A stretch of 64,000 bases of DNA from positions 12,844,937-12,908,936 of the forward strand of contig OY997640.1 of assembly GCA_963921795.1 (NCBI GenBank), in the 5' to 3' direction. Below the pieces are notes generated by a model. That model worked only from the letters and a program-made list of their open reading frames with translations. It did not search any database and was not told the origin of the DNA. The stretch's first letter is position 1. Each line of letters begins with the position of its first letter. The DNA is from Nannobrachium achirus (Eukaryota > Chordata > Actinopteri > Myctophiformes > Myctophidae). This document shows, piece after piece, positions 34,063-47,328 of the stretch. Made by a program: the position numbers and the translations under genes.

Positions 34063-35600
34063 TAAGCCACACCGCCTGGCAGGACACAATTTATTTTTAA
34101 AAAGAATCATCAAACCGCATCCACACAAACAACCTTTTTTTCCCCTTAAATGATGTGACAGTTCCAGATTAATTTACAGCCAACACACAACGATGGCAAC
34201 CCAGGAAGATGAGGCTGGCATGCATTCATGCTAATGGTTCCGTCCCTAATGAATAATCAAACGCTACACAATGGCAGTACTGTACTGTACTTTTGTTGTA
34301 CACAACAATGGCAGATGAACGCTTTGAGCTCCTCGGTGAAGAAAGAAGAAAGAAGAAAAAATGCAGGCTTTAGCTGTTTGTTTATTATTTACTGTCGATC
34401 TCTCCTTGCCCTTTTGAGTTCATGGATGGAGAAGTGTGATTGTATCCCCGGTTTCAGAATATGAAATATAGACATTTAGTATGTAGGCTTTTGTGTTACA
34501 CCGAGTGTAGTTGGACAATGGGAAATTGTCCATGTAATATTGGCTATGTATCGGGGATGCATCCTGGTGAAATATCTGGCAATGTGTGAACCCTTGTCGG
34601 CGATCAATCTTGTCGGCGAAAACCACAACGAGACGATTTCAAGAAAGTCACTTCCTTCAGTGTGAAATACTCAAACGATTTGATGAGTCGCCGACCGCGC
34701 AATATCGTACAGTGTGTTCGAGCCCTGAGCTTGTAGATCAGCTATTTTTGCTATTTTGATGACCTTCTCTGACTTCAATGTTTGAATTTACCTGTGAAGG
34801 TGGATTCTGCTTTTCAATGGGAATGGAGCGGTTTCTTGCCATTTGCTAGTTTCTGCAAATAACTGATGATTGTGCTGTCAAACGATGAAACGATAGGATA
34901 TCTATGTTGTGGGGGTCCCTGCTTCGTCTCTCTCAACTAAGGGGTCCTTTGCCTGAAAACGCTGAAGACCCCTGCACTACAGGATGTCAGGTCAACAATA
35001 ACATGGCGTAACATATTCAACAAAACAATCAAGTGGTTCTCAAACTTGTTTCACGTCAACGACCCAGAAATTAACTTTACTGCCAGCGGAAAATACCTTT
35101 TTCTACCACTTTTTCTAGTCAAATGTTCAAATACTGGATCCTGTGATTGGTTTAAAACAGTGGTAAATAGGCAAACAACCTTGAGTTGGCTCATGGACCC
35201 CGCCCACTGAAACAATATTAATGATTGTAACTAAAGATCCTTGCAAGTTACAACTGTGTTTTCTTTCATTTATATGGAAAAAGTGGTAGAAAAGCAATTT
35301 ACCATTCGTCATGGGTTGTTGGCTGAAACAGTGGTAAATCAGTCAACAACCCACTTCCTCTCATGGTAAATGGCTTACATTACCCGAATCCTTAGCAAAT
35401 TCTCGAGAACAGCACCTGTAGATGTGTATTTTTTTTTTTTTTTTTTTTTTTTTAGATTTTGAGTGGATTCTCAGTAGGGAGGGGGAGGGGGCTGCCAGAG
35501 GGCATGATGCCAACGGGAGGCTCTCTCCATTCCGACATGTCGCCACTCCGAAATTGACTTCTTATTGTCGGAGTGGCGACACTCCCATGGGCCTAAGGTT
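34063..35600. other. Mostly unassigned
   Basis: A hairpin remnant (GAGCTTGTAGATCAGCTATT) is at 34728 and a hAT right end (GAAGACCCCTG) at 34961-34972. A (T)n run is at 35428-35452. Inverted TTACCACTGTTTTAAACC-like pieces lie around 35095-35345. Confidence 0.4.
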
Positions 35601-35916
35601 TAGGGGTCGGCATCCCAAAATGTTGAAAGAGCCATATTGGACCAAAAAAATCCCAAAACAAATCTGTCTGGAGCCGCAAAAAATTATAAAAGCCTCTCGC
35701 TCGTTGTTGTCGGGTGGAAACCTTGTATGTCCAAAACTTTGTTTTGTATTTATCATAATAATTAACTAGTGAAAACAGCCGATCTACAAAAACAGCCGAG
35801 ATCTGCTGTTTTCACTAATTTTGTGCGTCAGTCTTGTATGATGAAGCAGGGCTTCACTTCACTCACTAGGGTGGCGCTAAAGATGCGGCTCTAGAGCCGC
35901 GGGTTGCTGACCCCCG
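35601..35916. mobile_element. Non-autonomous hAT, TAGGGGTCGGCA ends, with the hairpin module
   Basis: The ends are TAGGGGTCGGCATCCC and GGGTTGCTGACCCCCG. GCCTAAGGTT stands directly on both sides, a 10-base direct repeat that includes the 8-bp duplication. GTCGGGTGGAAACCTTGTAT marks the module, and a collapsed hairpin lies at 35765-35818. Confidence 0.75.
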
Positions 35917-36575
35917 GCCTAAGGTTTAGGGTTAGGGTTAGAAATAGGGTTAGTGTCGGAATGGAGACATGTCGGAAAGGAGACATGTCGGAGTGGAGAG
36001 ATGCACCCGATGCCAACGACCCCCCCCAGACTGCCAGCCTTCGGCCGCGGTGTTAACTCGCTGCCGCACCGTCCTTGATCAAGTGGGAGTGTCCCGTCAA
36101 TGCCTTTGTCACCGCTGACGGATCGGCTGACACTTAACTTCCATCTCCCAGGAGACCATGTTGTGTTAGCGCTATAGTTATTATCCGGCTTGCTCAGCTG
36201 TGAAGGCGTAAATTGCAGCTGCGCGCACGGCGCGGCACCCACTCCCCCAAATACGATTATACGAAAATAAATAAATAAAATAAAAATAAAAAAGGTATGA
36301 AAAATGGTTCTTCTCTGGGTTCCCCCGGGCGCTCAATGCATATAGCGTTCCCGACCTCTGGCTTTCATAGTTCGATCGATACGCCGCCGTCTTTGTAATT
36401 TGATTCGATATAGCGGAGGGTAATCTTATTTGCGTCAAGTCATATTAGCTTAACGGCTATATCTAACTTGGCTCAACTAATTGGGAGGTTTACGGTCTCT
36501 CTCCCCCCACACCCCATTATCCTCTCTCTCTTGCTCTCTCTCCCCCCTCTCTCAGACTCTCTCTCTCTCTCTCAG

Positions 36576-36987
36576 CAGGGGCGTCACAAGGGGGGGAAGT
36601 GGGAGTGAGTCACTAGGGCCCAAGGTGGAGGGGGCCTTAATTGTTTTATACTTTAGCTATTGAAAAAGTGGAAAAAGTAGATATACAAGCTCAAAGTAGA
36701 GCTCACAGCGAGTGCCGCGCTGTGTGTGTTGCTATTTTTTGAAAATGTGTGCAAATCTTTGAAAATCTTTGAATGTATTTTTTAAGCGAATATTTGTAAC
36801 TCAAATTTTGCTTCTTGCACTGACATAGAAACATAGGTTTTTCAAAAAACCTTCAAAACCTTTTTTTCAAAAATAGCAGATCTACGAGGGCTGTGAGCTT
36901 GTATATCTGCTATTTTTCAATAGTAAAAGCACAAAATGTGAGTGAATCCTTGTTACCCAGGGCCCAGAATGTGGCGTGACACCCCTG
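36576..36987. mobile_element. hAT, CAGGGGCGTCACAAG / GTGACACCCCTG ends, with TTAA MITE remains
   Basis: The inverted ends match 38435-39026. CTCTCAG stands on both sides (seven bases visible) in a CT-rich target. Inside, two degenerate hairpin arms lie at 36655-36740 and 36870-36930. Confidence 0.65.
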
Positions 36988-36999
36988 CTCTCAGACTCT

Positions 37000-38192
<1,193 letters not shown>

Positions 38193-38434
38193 CGTGCGTC
38201 TTCCTCTCTCTCTCTCTCTGTCTCTGTCAGTGTATCATACTTCTGTTGAATCTATTTTTCTCCCCTCCTGTATCTTCTTTCTCTCTGTATTTTTCACTGT
38301 TTCTTGCTTTGCAACTTCCTCATCATTTACCCCCTTCCTAGTGCCTACCATCTTTCTTACTTTAGCCTGTTCCCCCTCTCCCCTCCCCTCTCTCTCTCTC
38401 TCTCTCTCTCTACTTCCCTAGGTGAGGTTATGTG

Positions 38435-39026
38435 CAGGGGTGTCGCACCAAATTCTGGGCCCTGGGTATAAGGATTCACTGTGGGCCCCCCATGAATGTT
38501 CTTCATAGGGGGACGGGGTTTAACCCATTTAGACTGGGAACGCATTATTTTGTGCTTTAACTATTGAAAAATAGCAGATATACAAGCTCACAGCGCGGCA
38601 CCGAGTGCCGCGCTGCGAGCTTGTAGATCTGCTATTTTTGAAGAATCGTGAAACTTTGTGCAAGTCTTGAATATTTCAAATCCTTCTAAGGTTTTTTTGA
38701 AAAACCTATGTTTCTATGTCAGTGGTGCTCAAACTTTTTCATGTGAAGAAGGACCCCCAAAATTATATGTATTTGTCCACGGACCCCCATGTCAAAATAT
38801 TTAGTTACAGGGACCCACCAGAAGTTACAGAAGTATGCTTAAAAAATACATATTCAAAGATTTGCACACATTTTCAGGACTTTTCAAAAATAGCCTATCT
38901 ACAAGCTACGAGCTTGTAGATCTGCTATTTTTCCATAGTTAAAGCATAAAATACTTAAGGCCCCTCCACCTTGGGCCCTATAGTAACTCAGTCCCACTTC
39001 CCCCCCGCCCCCTTGTGACGCCCCTG
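38435..39026. mobile_element. hAT, CAGGGGTGTCGCACC ends, hosting a complete TTAA MITE
   Basis: The ends are CAGGGGTGTCGCACC and TTGTGACGCCCCTG. The flanks GTTATGTG and GTTATGGG match at 7 of 8 bases. The MITE 38524-38954 is inserted between GGGGGACGGGG and GGCCCCTCCACC. Confidence 0.8.
38524..38954. mobile_element. piggyBac-like MITE nested in a hAT
   Basis: TTAA lies at 38520-38523 and 38955-38958. It starts CCCATTTAGACTGGGAACGC and ends AAGCATAAAATAC. The hairpins are at 38567-38639 (73 bp) and 38884-38935 (shortened). Confidence 0.8.
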
Positions 39027-39108
39027 GTTATGGGGAAATGCTTACAGAAGGCTTTCTTTTCCCCCCTGCAGTCTTTGTGCAGTCGTCAGCCATGGGACAG
39101 GAAAGCAC

Positions 39109-39232
<124 letters not shown>

Positions 39233-39385
39233 GTTCTTCTGGATATTATATCCATCCATGATGATGAACGATCCAGGGTCCAGATCCGGGATATAAATAT
39301 ATTCCTCACTGCGACTATTTCTTCATCTGGTACCCTAAAGGTACAGTATAGACTAGAGGAAGGATTTACTGTAGGTGTTGGAGCT

Positions 39386-39416
<31 letters not shown>

Positions 39417-39564
39417 GGTGTATTGTATATGATGCCAACAACCTCTTGTCTTCTCCTGTTACGCTCTCTGGCTGTTTCCTTCTCTCTGTCCTTAACTCCC
39501 CTTGTGTCTGGTTCTGCACTATATCTACCTATCGATCTATCTACCTATCTGTATCTATCTACAG

Positions 39565-40138
39565 CAGGGGTTCCCAAACTTCTTTGTCTCAGGGCACCCC
39601 ATGAATACGTTTTTTTAATCCGAGGCACCCCTACATTATAATTTTCACTCCCAGCACCTTATATTTATCGTTGACGGGTGGAAACCTTGTATGTCCTAAA
39701 CCGTTTGTTTTGTATTTATCATCTATAAAATGAACTAAACTAGTGAAAACAGCAGATCTACAAGCACACAACGCCTCGCAACGCGAGGCGTTGTGTGCTT
39801 GTAGATCGGCTGTTTTCACTAGTTTTGTGCGACAGTCTTGTATTATGAAGCAGGGCTTTGCTTTACCAAAAGACGTCCACATTTGAAACTTGGAGATACG
39901 AGGTTTCTGCCCGACAGTGACGATATTTTTGTGATTATGTTGTGAGGAAAACGTTGAGATAATAGCCATTTTGCTTAGAACTGACTGAAAATAACTTTGT
40001 ACTTCAAGTTTAAAATGATACTAAATATTTTTTCAAGTGTCCAAATAGATTCCAAATGTTATCAAATGATCTCGTGGCACCCCTGGACTGCCGTCGCGGC
40101 ACCCCAGGGTGCCCCGTCACCCACTTTGAAAACCCCTG
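39565..40138. mobile_element. Non-autonomous hAT, CAGGGGTTCCCAAAC ends, with complete hairpin module
   Basis: The ends are CAGGGGTTCCCAAAC and CTTTGAAAACCCCTG. ATCTACAG is repeated exactly at 39557-39564 and 40139-40146. The module spans about 39669-39922 (CGTTGACGGGTGGAAACC to CCCGACAGTGACG), with the hairpin 39737-39825 at its centre. Confidence 0.9.
39669..39922. mobile_element. Hairpin module with its own inverted ends
   Basis: TTGACGGGTGGAAACCTTGT on the left is matched by GAGGTTTCTGCCCGACAGTG on the right. Versions of the module also sit in hATs with different ends at 8466, 25717, 35601 and 57681. Isolated end pieces (TTTGGACATACAAGG) appear near 14905 and 13690. The flanks ATATTTAT and ATATTTTT match at 7 of 8 bases, which hints at an earlier insertion. 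Confidence 0.6.
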
Positions 40139-40146
40139 ATCTACAG

Positions 40147-40659
40147 CATACTTGGGCAACTGGCGGCCCGGGGGCCACATGCGCCCCCCACCTTCACTTA
40201 ATGCGGCCCGCAGGTTAATACTGGAATACCAAACATGACCTGCTTTAATTCCGTCAGTCTATGTTAGTAGCTTAATGACTAGTATAGTAGTATTAAAATA
40301 TATATTTTTTTTTAATGTCAAATGTTTTTGTATTTAAGTTCATAAAGTTAACATGAGTATATAATTAAATGCGTTTGAAATTAAATCAAAATGTTACATT
40401 TCAGGATTTCAATTAAAATATATATAAATTCAAAAGATGCAAAAATAGCTGATCTACAAGCTCAAAACTGCTGCGATACGTTTTGAGCTTGTAGATCTGC
40501 TATTTTTGGCTAAAGTTCTCAGAATATGGATGCTAGAGTTCAAGTGGTTAATATAAAAAAGGAGAAAAAAAAGAGTCTATATCACAAAGATTTGGAGGAC
40601 CCCCTGCAGTAACTCTGAGGACCCCCTAGGGGTCCCGTACCCCCTGTTGAAGACCACTG
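40147..40659. mobile_element. hAT right end GAAGACCACTG with hairpin; left side chimeric
   Basis: The right end reads CCCCCTGTTGAAGACCACTG. It matches the CAGGGGTCTTCAAC family at 45645 and 47643. The hairpin is at 40441-40507. The left part starts ACTGGCGGCCCGGGGG, a different repeat, so the left border is uncertain. Confidence 0.5.
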
Positions 40660-40883
40660 ATCTATGGTATCTATCTATCTATCCATCGAACAGCTTCAAT
40701 ACTTATCTACTGTTCATCCATCCATCCATACTAAACGAAACATAAATAAAAAAGATAAATCATAATTAGCATTACATCATGTGCGAGTGAGTCCATGTTA
40801 CCTACAAAACAGTGCCAGCATCAGCACGTTACAAGTGACTATCGTCCCCCCAAGGGGTCCGACAGACAGACAGAGACAGAGAT

Positions 40884-41314
40884 TAGGGATAGGTATTGGC
40901 AAGAACCTCACAATACGATACATATCACGATAGTTGGGTCATGATACAATTCTATCACGATATATTGTGATGTGATACATATTGTGATATATTGCAATAT
41001 TCAACAGAATTTACATTTTTTTTCTTTTGTAGAGCTGAAAATCCAACTTGCTATGTACCACCTGGGTAGTCTAATAATATGCATGTACATCACATTATGT
41101 TTATAACTCAATGGACAAAATATGAGTCAAAACCATTTCAACAGCAGCGGTAGTGTCAGGAGGACTGGACTTCTACCATTGGTTTCAATGCACGGGAACA
41201 AATAGTTTTTACTCCAAAAGTATTGCGACACCATAGCCTGAAGTTTCGATACAGTATTGGGAAATAAAATATTGAAATACGTTGCCATATGATCGATTAT
41301 ATTGCCCATCCCTA
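40884..41314. mobile_element. Non-autonomous hAT, TAGGGATAGGTATTGG ends, no hairpin
   Basis: The ends are TAGGGATAGGTATTGG and TATTGCCCATCCCTA. The flanks ACAGAGAT and ACAGAGTT match at 7 of 8 bases. CACGATATATTGTGAT-type motifs occur inside. It is a relative of the hairpin-bearing copies next door but lacks the palindrome. Confidence 0.75.
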
Positions 41315-41403
41315 ACAGAGTTGGGTGGGTGGTGTGGGCGGAGACAATGAAGACTGAGGAGGAAGAGGAGTAGAGGAGGAAGAGGGAGTCAGGAGAGAAG
41401 AGG

Positions 41404-41735
41404 CTAGAGATGGAAGAAAGAAATCGCCATTTACGATATTATCCTGGGCGTAACATTTGCCAAAAAATAGCAGATCTACAAGCTCACAACGCATCGCGTT
41501 GCGACGCGTTGTGAGCTTGTAGATCGGCTATTTTTTGGCAAAGACATTTAAAAGAGTTTAAAAAAGACCGTATCAAGTGCGTATACTATAAGTACCTTTT
41601 ACCAATTATAGAGGGTATAAGTGGTACCGGATATGCAGCTCGGCAACGATTTCATGATTTCAATCTCCACGATACGATTATTGTGAGTGTTTTTTTATAA
41701 CGATAAATGATACTATCGCTTATCGTCCCATCCCT
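41404..41735. mobile_element. hAT-like TATCGTCCCATCCCTA family with complete hairpin
   Basis: The right end is ATCGTCCCATCCCTA. The left end is diverged (TAGAGATGGAAG). CCAATTATAGAGGGTATAAG and CGATAAATGAT are shared with 3606-3982 and 51615-52001. The hairpin is at 41456-41542. Confidence 0.65.
41456..41542. repeat. 87-bp recurrent hairpin with TTTGCC/GGCAAA outer arms
   Basis: TTTGCCAAAAAATAGCAGAT leads through CTACAAGCTCACAACGCATC to a GTT centre and back to GGCTATTTTTTGGCAAA. Two mismatches in 42 pairs. Confidence 0.9.
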
Positions 41736-42327
41736 AGTGGGCTGAGACAATGAAGACTAAGGAGGAAGAGGAATAGGAGGAAGAGGCAGTATATTTACAG
41801 AGTGAGAGAGAGAGGGAGGGAGGGGGGGAGGAATGCAAAATGCTGCTTCACCATTTTTGTCCCATTCCAGCTAAATAAGATCTCCTCTCCTCTCCTCTCT
41901 GCCACAGCCCCGGGCTCTGCACTGGGACAGCACATTTCTCAAATTATAAGTCCCAATATCTTCTCCTCCAGTGTGTCCGCGTTACTGCTTTCTCCGTGCG
42001 CTTGTGTGTGTTTGCTCGGGCTCGTGTGGGCTGTGCGAAATTGTGTGCTGCACAGTAGAGTATGTGTTAGGCTGCTGTCATTGTGCGTGTGCGTGCACGC
42101 GGGTGCGTGCGTGGCTATGGTCTTCATCATCCGCCAGCGTATATAGAGTAATATTATCTAATATATATATAACTATCTATCCACGGAGGGGCTCCAGCCA
42201 GCACTGCGCTGCGCTGTGTGGAGGGGGAACAGCCTCCGCGGCCCCAGACACAATGTTCAATAATCTAGCCTAATGTTTCCAGGCCAAACATTCCACCCAC
42301 CGCACCGCGAGATGGAGTTTTGCTTAA

Positions 42328-42957
42328 GCCATCAAGACCGGGAATTGTTTTATACATTAGCTATTGAAAAAAAATAGCAGATATACAAGCTCACAGCGCG
42401 GCACCGAGTGCCGCGCTGGCACCAACGATCTGCTATTTTAGAAACATTTAGATTTTGTGAACTCTTTGAATATATCTTTTTAAAATGTGTAACTCAAATA
42501 TTTGCTTCTGGGGGGTCCCTGGAACAACATATTTTGAAATGGGGGTCCGCGGCCAAATGCATGTAATTTTGGGGGTCCTTCTTGATGTGAAAAAGTCTGA
42601 AGAACCACTGATTTAGAAGGATTTAGAAGACACGAGTTTCCAACGCCCCATAGTGCATTGCGCAGACGTCTGTACCGAGCTTCCGGCGCCGATTTACAAG
42701 CTCTCAACGGGTTGCATCTGCGACGCGACGTGAGCTTGTATGTCTGCTGTTAAACCCGGAAGTTTGGTCCCGATGGTCTCCAGTAAACTCCCGCGGAAAC
42801 TTGTGGATAGACTCGGATCAAAGATATTCAAAGACTTGCACACATGTTCACGTTTTTTCAAAAATAGCAGATCTACAAGCTCGCAGTGCGGCACTCGGTG
42901 CCGCGCTGTGAGCTTGTATATCTGCAATTTTTCACCGGTTAAAGCATAAAATAATGG
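42328..42957. mobile_element. piggyBac-like MITE with a second palindromic element inside
   Basis: TTAA lies at 42324-42327 and 42958-42961. The hairpins are at 42366-42434 and 42860-42932. Between them sits the nested element 42631-42810, which also carries a hairpin. Confidence 0.7.
42631..42810. mobile_element. CTATCCACAAGTTTCC-type element with hairpin
   Basis: It has GAGTTTCCAACGCCCCATAG on the left and CGCGGAAACTTGTGGATAG on the right. CGAGCTTCCGGCGCCG faces AACCCGGAAG. The hairpin core TTTACAAGCTCTCAACGGGT is mirrored by CGTGAGCTTGTATGTCTGCT. Sister copy at 49451-49654. Confidence 0.6.
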
Positions 42958-42961
42958 TTAA

Positions 42962-44020
42962 AGTGATTAAGACTGGGAACGCATCTTTGTTGATTTAGAT
43001 TTTAATGGCTTAATACTGCTCAGCTACTGTAGTGCGTGGGCGGTCGGTGCGCCCGCCCGGGCAGCAGTGGTCGACCCAGAGGTTATGGAGAGGTGAGTGC
43101 CATCCGTGACGGGTGAATAATGGGAAACCACTTCCACCGACACTGACATCTGCTGTGCAAACACCCCCGGGGCGGCGCCGAGCGAGAGGCATCCACACAA
43201 ATAAGAGAGTTCCACTTCCTTCCTGGCAGCTCCCAGAGTAAGAGAAGAGTGTATAACTGTACTTCGAGGGTAATAAAGATTATGTTGTCGTGATGGACTT
43301 TGCTAAATAAAAGCTAAGAGTTTGTTGGTTTGTTGTGTTCGGGTGGCACGGGGGGAAAGTTGCTTCCCAACAACAACACCACCCACCACTAGGGATGGAG
43401 CTCGAAACAAGAGCCCGCTACAAACTCGATAACACATTTATTGAGTACCCGGTATCAATAAGCTTTGGGCTTATCAAGTTTTCGAGCATAGAGGCACATA
43501 ACGTCATGGTTAAACAATCAAGACAAGAGGCGATCAAAAGATTATTACAGCACTATACTATATAAAGCCATTTAACACTTATTGCACACAAATGAATGAT
43601 TGCTTTAATGGTATTTAATGATAATATTATATTTGTCAATTGTCATCTTCATAGATGGTGGTCAGCCACAAACATACAGTCACAACTACTGGCCAATAAA
43701 AAAAACATACCAGTTCTGTTCAGAATTTGTCTTCACATCTTTCCACAAAATATTAGAAAACGCTCAATAGTGGGCTGGATAAAAGCCCGGCTCAATAAGC
43801 AGGATCGATAAGGTGCTCATTATCAATAAAAATTAACAAGCTCCATCCCTACCCTATCGAACGGTGGCTCCGGATTGGCCGAGCGCTCATCCAACAACAC
43901 ATTTGACACATTATCAAGCCTTCTGATTGGTCACCTGTCTGTGACTCGCTGAGCGACCAACCAGCAAGCTCCTTCCGCAATAGCAGCGGTCGCATTACTT
44001 ATTTTTTAATCCCACGATTT
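42962..44020. other. Mostly unassigned
   Basis: TTGAGTACCCGGTATCAATA at 43440 and CGATAAGGTGCTCATTATCA at 43805 may be arms of an ATCGATAAG-type DNA element. No target duplication was found. Confidence 0.35.
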
Positions 44021-44035
44021 TGCAACCCATTTTTT

Positions 44036-44135
44036 CACCCAGCGCCAATTGCCCTGGCTGTGGGCAACTGGCGGGACCTTCTAGCTGTGAGGCGACAGCG
44101 CCGTACAGACTGTGCCACCGTGCCCCCAGCGCTCG
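44036..44135 (-). mobile_element. tRNA-like SINE head fragment
   Basis: The minus strand reads GGGGGCACGGTGGCACAGTC and then GCGCTGTCGCCTCACAGCTA, followed by GAAGGTCCCGCC. This is the head of a common fish tRNA-related SINE with an A-box-like start. The B-box half is missing. Confidence 0.45.
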
Positions 44136-44809
44136 CATTCCTAAGACAATAGTTATTGGTCAAATTATTGCCTCAAGGATGAACAGAAGTAGGCCAGGAG
44201 TGGCTTATTGTTGGTATCAGCCGGTAACAGGCAGGAGTCTGTCCCCGTTACAATGCGCTAGACCCCTGGGAGATGGATTGCTGAGGTGGAGCGCCACACC
44301 TACCATCAGCTTGCCGCACCCAAGCCGTGCTACTCATACGCTGAGTTGGCGGTGCCCAGGATTGTACCCATGAAATTGGGGTAAAATATCCATGACTTGA
44401 AGGCTTAATTGGGGTGTATTTTGGGGGGTGAACTATTCCTTTAAAATAAGAACTGAATATTAAATATCAACCCGAGGCAAGTGGAAAACTTTTTTTTTTT
44501 TCCAGCAGTAGTGGATGGAGAGAGATTAGTTTATTTTTATGTTTCGTCCCACCATGCAACAGCAGCCAGCGGGCAGATAAGCTAACAAAGCTCACAGAAG
44601 GGTCGGAACAGCGCTGAAAGATTCCTTCATAGTCCAAAAAAAGAGTGACCCATTAAGCCCTATAAGTGAGTAAACGGAGGAGGACATCGTTCCGGGAAGG
44701 AAGCCTTGCGGTTGCACATTAACATTATACCTGCCCTGCCAGGCTTCAGCCACACAGGATTACTGGTCCTAAACAAGCTGAGATGATTCTAATAGACCCG
44801 CTGCTTTAA

Positions 44810-45372
44810 GCCATTTAGGCCTACCTAGAATTATTGAATGCTTTAACTATTGAAAAATAGCAGATATACAAGCTCACAGCGCGGCACCGAGTGCCGCGCT
44901 GCGAGCATGTAGATCTGCTATTTTTTTTTTTTAAGTTGTGAAAACGTGTGCAAATCTTTGAATATATGTATTTTTTAAAACGTACGTTTGTAACTCAAAT
45001 TTTGCTTCTGGGTGGTCCCTGGGAACTAAATATTTTGAGATGGGGGTCCGTGGCCAAATACGTATCATTTTGGGGGTCCTTCACATGAAAAAGTTTGAGA
45101 ACCACTGACATGGTAGTCTCTCAAGAACAGACTAACTGAGCTCCAGTTAAGTGAAAAGGACCTTTTCTTTGACGATGGCTGGCCAGATTGCTGACATAGA
45201 AACATAGTTTTTTCAAAAAACCTTAGTAGGATTCAAAAGACACAAATGTTAACGATTTTTCAAAAATAGCAGATCTACAAGCTCGCAGCTGTGAGCTTGT
45301 ATATCTGCTATTTTTTCAATAGTTAAAGCATAAAATAATGATACGCAATGATGTGTACCCGTTCTGAATGCT
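44810..45372. mobile_element. piggyBac-like MITE with TTAA target duplication
   Basis: TTAA lies at 44806-44809 and 45373-45376. The ends are GCCATTTAGGCCTACC and CGTTCTGAATGCT. The hairpins are at 44853-44925 (full) and 45262-45315 (centre lost). The middle shares GATGGCTGGCCAGATTGCTG, inverted, with 1602-2183. Confidence 0.8.
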
Positions 45373-45889
45373 TTAATGGACAGCCTGCTCTGAGTCTAAT
45401 GGAGCCTCCTTAGCGCTGCCTGCTTCAAATACACTTAATGGACTCAGGAAGTGCGCAGTTCTTCAGCATTCACAACACGTTACTAAAAAAGATCCTGACT
45501 CTATTAATAACGTGTGTGTCAACAGTACAGGGGCTGTACGCTAAAAGTAATACACAAAAAGCCCCTGGTGCTTGTTTTCATTGTTGACAACTGTATTCAA
45601 TTCATCAGTAGTATACAATACACATTGTGCATACTGCCCTAAAGCGGGGGTCTTCAACGTTTTCAGGCCTAGGACCCCTTAGTTGAGAGAGAGATGAAGC
45701 AGGGACCCCTTACAGGAGAGAGAGAGATGAAGCAGGGACCCCCACAACTTTTTCATAGATTCCATATAGTTTCATCGTTTAACAGCACAATCATCAGTGT
45801 ATTTTTGATTCATGTCAATTTGTGTTTTCAGATATTTAACCACTTGAGCCGTCATTACCTAATAACTTGGACCTTTTTACTCTGTACTA

Positions 45890-46217
45890 AAGCCCTTTGC
45901 ACACATGCGCGTTTAACCGCACGGATAAAACGGACAATATAATTTTTTGAAAAGAAAACAATGATTCTCTATGACCTCATGCACACCGGCTCCGAATTAG
46001 CCGTGCGACGAGTGGCTGCCGCCGTGCGTTTTTTTCTCGATCGAACCCAGTTCGATTCGTGCGTCTTGTCACATGCGGTAAAAAACTCATCACTCCTTTT
46101 ATGACTCCTTTTTGGATCCGCAGCGCCGATTCCGCACAGCCTTGCACACCAAATCCAATGCGTTTTATTCATGCCGCAAACGAAAAAAAACGCAACTGTC
46201 CTGTGTGCAAAGGGCTT
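45890..46217. mobile_element. TA-flanked MITE with AAGCCCTTTGCACAC ends
   Basis: AAGCCCTTTGCACACATGCG and TGTGTGCAAAGGGCTT are inverted, with TA on each side. The sister hAT at 59377 has the uninterrupted site (CTCTGTATTTAGGCTGCTC near 59751-59775), which supports the borders. Confidence 0.75.
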
Positions 46218-46253
46218 TAGTGTGCTCTTTTTCCCCTCTACACCAAACCTGTT

Positions 46254-46331
46254 TGCCGAAAACAGCCGATCTACAAGCTCACATTGCCTCGCAGCGCGAG
46301 GCATTGTGAGCTTGTAGATCTGCTATTTTGG
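46254..46331. repeat. Recurrent hairpin inside the CGGGGGTCTTCAACG hAT
   Basis: GCCGAAAACAGCCGATCTAC, then AAGCTCACATTGCCTCGC, with return arm GCGAGGCATTGTGAGCTTGT and AGATCTGCTATTTTGGC. A few mismatches lie near the base of the stem. Confidence 0.85.
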
Positions 46332-46689
46332 CTACAGTTCTCAGAATATGGCACTACTAGGTTTCAAGTTAAAAAGGATTGGAAGATTTGGAGAACCCCC
46401 TAGGGGGTCCCCGGATCTCCTGTTGAAGACCCTTGCCCTAAAGCCTAAATGTTATGAAGTGGTGGTGTCTTTATTTTACAGTCCGCACGCAGCATCAGTC
46501 TACACTCCAGAGCAGTCAGGTTGTGACAGCGCCTGGTTCTCTGAACTCTCTCTCTATGACACTACAGTGATAGAAGATCACAAGATGCTTCAAACCTCTT
46601 GAGACGTACAGTACAGTACAGTACAGTACGCCTCAGAAAGTACACACACTGCTGCCGGGCTTTCTTCAGGATGCAGTGGCTGTCTGAAG

Positions 46690-46765
46690 GATGCCAAACA
46701 AAAACAAGTTTTACTCTTATGTACCTGTACAAAAGACGTAACAATAAAGTATACAACCTTGAACC
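46690..46765 (+). mobile_element. LINE 3'-tail fragment ending in CCTTGAA repeats
   Basis: It contains AAGTTTTACTCTTATGTACC and AATAAAGTATACAACCTTGA. The same block occurs inverted at 24538-24604 with three CAAGGTT repeats. An AATAAA followed by a short tandem tail is typical of the 3' ends of fish non-LTR elements. Confidence 0.45.
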
Positions 46766-47104
46766 TTGTTATGCAGATAACAGGCCGATATGCTACAAAT
46801 GAGCATGAATAAATCAAAGATATTTCTTACAAGCTAGAGTCTGGAGCTAATCTCGCAGACCGCTGGACTGATCAGTGTCGGTTTACTTGTGCAAACGGTC
46901 AGTATGTAAGTAAGAAGGTCGGAGGGGCTTTTGTCAGTACAGTCGAGAACGCAGGAGGAGGAGGAGTCTGCCCCCGTTATGATTTGCTAGACCCCGGGGA
47001 GATGGATTGCTTTTTTTGGTTTGTTTTTTTTATATATATGTTGGGGCTTTAAACTCAACGTGCTGTCAGGCATCAGAGCCTATTATGTGGTATCCATTAG
47101 GACC

Positions 47105-47328
<224 letters not shown>

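Larger units (their letters stand above)
45645..46435. mobile_element. Non-autonomous hAT, CGGGGGTCTTCAACG ends, split by a TA MITE
   Basis: The ends are CGGGGGTCTTCAACG and TGTTGAAGACCCTTG. CCCTAAAG is repeated exactly at 45637-45644 and 46436-46443. The hairpin is near 46254-46331. The interruption is the MITE 45890-46217. Confidence 0.88.
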
